Positions 7,614 through 8,837 of a stretch of DNA of 8,837 nucleotides are shown piece by piece (position 1 is the first letter of the stretch; every line of letters starts with the position of its first letter). The notes under the pieces were generated by a model, which was given only the letters and a program-made list of their open reading frames with translations, did no database searches and was not told where the DNA came from. The stretch comes from Deltaproteobacteria bacterium (GTDB taxonomy: Bacteria > Desulfobacterota > Binatia > DP-6), in the NCBI GenBank assembly GCA_005879245.1, contig VBLA01000218.1:1-8837 (forward strand), read 5' to 3'. Position numbers and translations under genes: made by a program.

Positions 7614-8731
7614 TCCGGTTCCTCGCCGCCGTGGTCGTGATCCTCTTGCCGGTGTTGGCACGCGCCGAGCCGTACCTCATGGTGCGTACCGGGGCCAAGT
7701 GCAGTGCCTGCCACACGAACCAGACCGGCGGTGGGAAGCGAACGCCCTTCGCCCACATCCACGCCAAGGACATCCTCCAGGATCTCGACCTGCTGCCCAT
7801 CCCGTTGGGCGTGAAGGCCTTCGACGGCGAGGTCAATTCCTACCTGTCCATCGGCTCCGACCTCCGGGTCCGGAACACGACCACCTTCGGGGGGCATATC
7901 AACAAGCAGGGGGAGGTCGAGAGAAACCAGGCCTTCCGCCCCGAGGTCCTTTCGAACGACACCACGGTGTTCGAGTTCCTTGGTTATGGACAGATCGACC
8001 TCTGGCCCGACCTCGTGACCCTCTATGCCGACGAGGAGTTCACGGGCGGTGCCAACAACCGGGAGGCGTTCGCCCTGCTGAAGGGGTTCCTCCCGTGGGA
8101 CTCGTACATCAAGGTGGGCCGGATGTTCCCCACCTTCGGCCTGCGCGTCCAGGACGACCAGGCCTACGTCCGCGCCCGCAGCGGATACACGTTCCAGAAC
8201 CCGGACACGGGCGCCGAGTTCGGCACACAGCCGGGCCCCTTCTACCTCGGGACCACGATCACGAACGGTACGTCCGGCGACAAGGACGTGTCCGCGACGG
8301 TGAACGGCTACGGTGTCTTCGAGGACGTGCCCGTCGTACGGAACGTCCTCGCCGGCGCGTCGTTCGCCCGTCAGACGGATAAACGCGACGTTGCCTCCTT
8401 CTACCTTGGCTCCAACCTCGGGGCGCTCACGTACCTCGCCGAGTTCGATCCGATCTGGGACCGCACGGTCGCGAGCGTCGGCAAGCGCGATCAGTACGCC
8501 GCCTACTCCGAGCTCGACTATCTCCTCTTCGACTGGCTCAATCTGCGCGGGACCTTCGAGTTCGTGAAGGTCTCACAGGCTCAGGACCAGACGCGCTATA
8601 CGATCGGCGCGGAGCCCTTCATCAACCACGTGCTGCAGCCCCGGATCCAATACCGGATCAACAACAGCGTGGCGAACCAGCCAGACCAGAATCACGACGA
8701 GCTCTGGCTGGAACTGCACGTCTTCCTCTAG
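7595..8731 (+). CDS. Exported monohaem cytochrome fused to a predicted outer-membrane beta-barrel (378 aa)
   Basis: This protein joins a haem c site to a porin-like domain and may carry electrons through the outer membrane. Residues 1-24 are a signal peptide (MRPGQLIRFLAAVVVILLPV, cleavage at ARA|EPY). A single CXXCH follows at once (C36-SA-C39-H40) in RTGAKCSACHTNQTGGGKRTPF; H54 or H56 could supply the sixth ligand. From about 70 to the end the chain alternates polar and aromatic/hydrophobic residues with turns, as in barrels (VNSYLSIGSDLRVRNTTTF, FEFLGYGQIDLWPDLVTLYADEEF, YIKVGRMFPTFGLRV, FYLGTTITNG, ELDYLLFDWLNLRGTFEFVKV, ELWLELHVFL). The GTG at 7595 is chosen because it gives a complete signal peptide; it overlaps the upstream gene by 19 bp. 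CTG 7610 or GTG 7631 would truncate the positively charged N-terminus. It is shorter than typical Cyc2 (over 400 aa), whose layout it resembles. Confidence 0.82.
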   Translation: MRPGQLIRFLAAVVVILLPVLARAEPYLMVRTGAKCSACHTNQTGGGKRTPFAHIHAKDILQDLDLLPIPLGVKAFDGEVNSYLSIGSDLRVRNTTTFGGHINKQGEVERNQAFRPEVLSNDTTVFEFLGYGQIDLWPDLVTLYADEEFTGGANNREAFALLKGFLPWDSYIKVGRMFPTFGLRVQDDQAYVRARSGYTFQNPDTGAEFGTQPGPFYLGTTITNGTSGDKDVSATVNGYGVFEDVPVVRNVLAGASFARQTDKRDVASFYLGSNLGALTYLAEFDPIWDRTVASVGKRDQYAAYSELDYLLFDWLNLRGTFEFVKVSQAQDQTRYTIGAEPFINHVLQPRIQYRINNSVANQPDQNHDELWLELHVFL

Positions 8732-8738
8732 CGCCGGA

Positions 8739-8837
8739 TTACTTCACCGCCTCGACGACCAGGCCCTGCGTCCCGCCCTGGCTGACCTTCTCACCCTCGA
8801 CGGTGACCTTGGTCGCCGCCTTCTCCTTCAGCGACGC
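8739..8837 (-). CDS. C-terminal tail of an unidentified protein (cut by window edge)
   Basis: A minus-strand frame enters from the right edge and ends at TAA (8739-8741), 7 bp after the barrel gene's stop, so the genes converge. Only 32 residues are visible (ASLKEKAATKVTVEGEKVSQ and then GGTQGLVVEAVK). The LKEKAATKVTVEGE...VVEAVK pattern of strand-turn-strand is reminiscent of small OB-fold or periplasmic hypothetical proteins, but this is too little to name a family. The lack of frame breaks and the Lys/Glu-rich protein-like composition support real coding sequence. Confidence 0.55.
   Translation of the reverse strand, partial: ASLKEKAATKVTVEGEKVSQGGTQGLVVEAVK

Overview
This is a GC-rich window (roughly two-thirds G+C by eye) from a Gram-negative bacterium. 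It contains signal peptides, a lipobox protein, a predicted outer-membrane barrel, an NtrC-type sigma-54 activator and an ECF sigma/anti-sigma pair. The style resembles deltaproteobacterial-type or similar uncultivated soil and groundwater lineages (Myxococcota, Desulfobacterota, Binatota, Methylomirabilota), but no marker here fixes the phylum. I see no mobile element, CRISPR array, tRNA or rRNA. Gene density is high: no gene-free stretch exceeds 300 bp, and the longest is about 190 bp between the divergent sigma factor and histidine kinase genes.

Layout: (1) 1-886, minus strand: N-terminal 295 residues of the excision-repair helicase UvrB, cut by the window edge, with a good promoter almost on top of its start codon. 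(2) 989-1360, plus: small exported cupredoxin-like protein with a perfect Shine-Dalgarno sequence. (3) 2929 down to 1380, minus: a two-gene unit made of an ECF RNA polymerase sigma factor and a membrane anti-sigma factor. The anti-sigma frame continues without a stop into what looks like a complete DUF3106 protein with its own signal-peptide-like segment. (4) 3122-6083, plus: a soluble PAS histidine kinase and its NtrC-class response regulator, 7 bp apart. (5) 6742 down to 6095, minus: a class I SAM methyltransferase of the METTL/Nnt1 type, divergent from (6) 6808-7071, an 87-residue helical protein of unknown function. (7) 7137-8731, plus: two overlapping genes for a lipoprotein c-type cytochrome with an unusual CX4CH haem site and an exported protein that joins a single CXXCH haem site to a predicted beta-barrel. 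(8) 8739-8837, minus: C-terminal tail of an unidentified protein.

The most interesting region is 7137-8731. A haem lipoprotein and a cytochrome-porin fusion, with overlapping reading frames, look like a minimal two-protein route for moving electrons across the outer membrane. The architecture is comparable to the iron oxidase Cyc2, but homology to Cyc2 is not shown here. The anti-sigma/DUF3106 fusion is the second item to check: it is either a real two-domain regulator or two genes joined by loss of a stop and start codon. The regulatory modules (ECF pair and kinase/NtrC pair) sit beside each other, but nothing in the sequence ties them to the cytochrome genes. I found no convincing sigma-54 promoter in the window.
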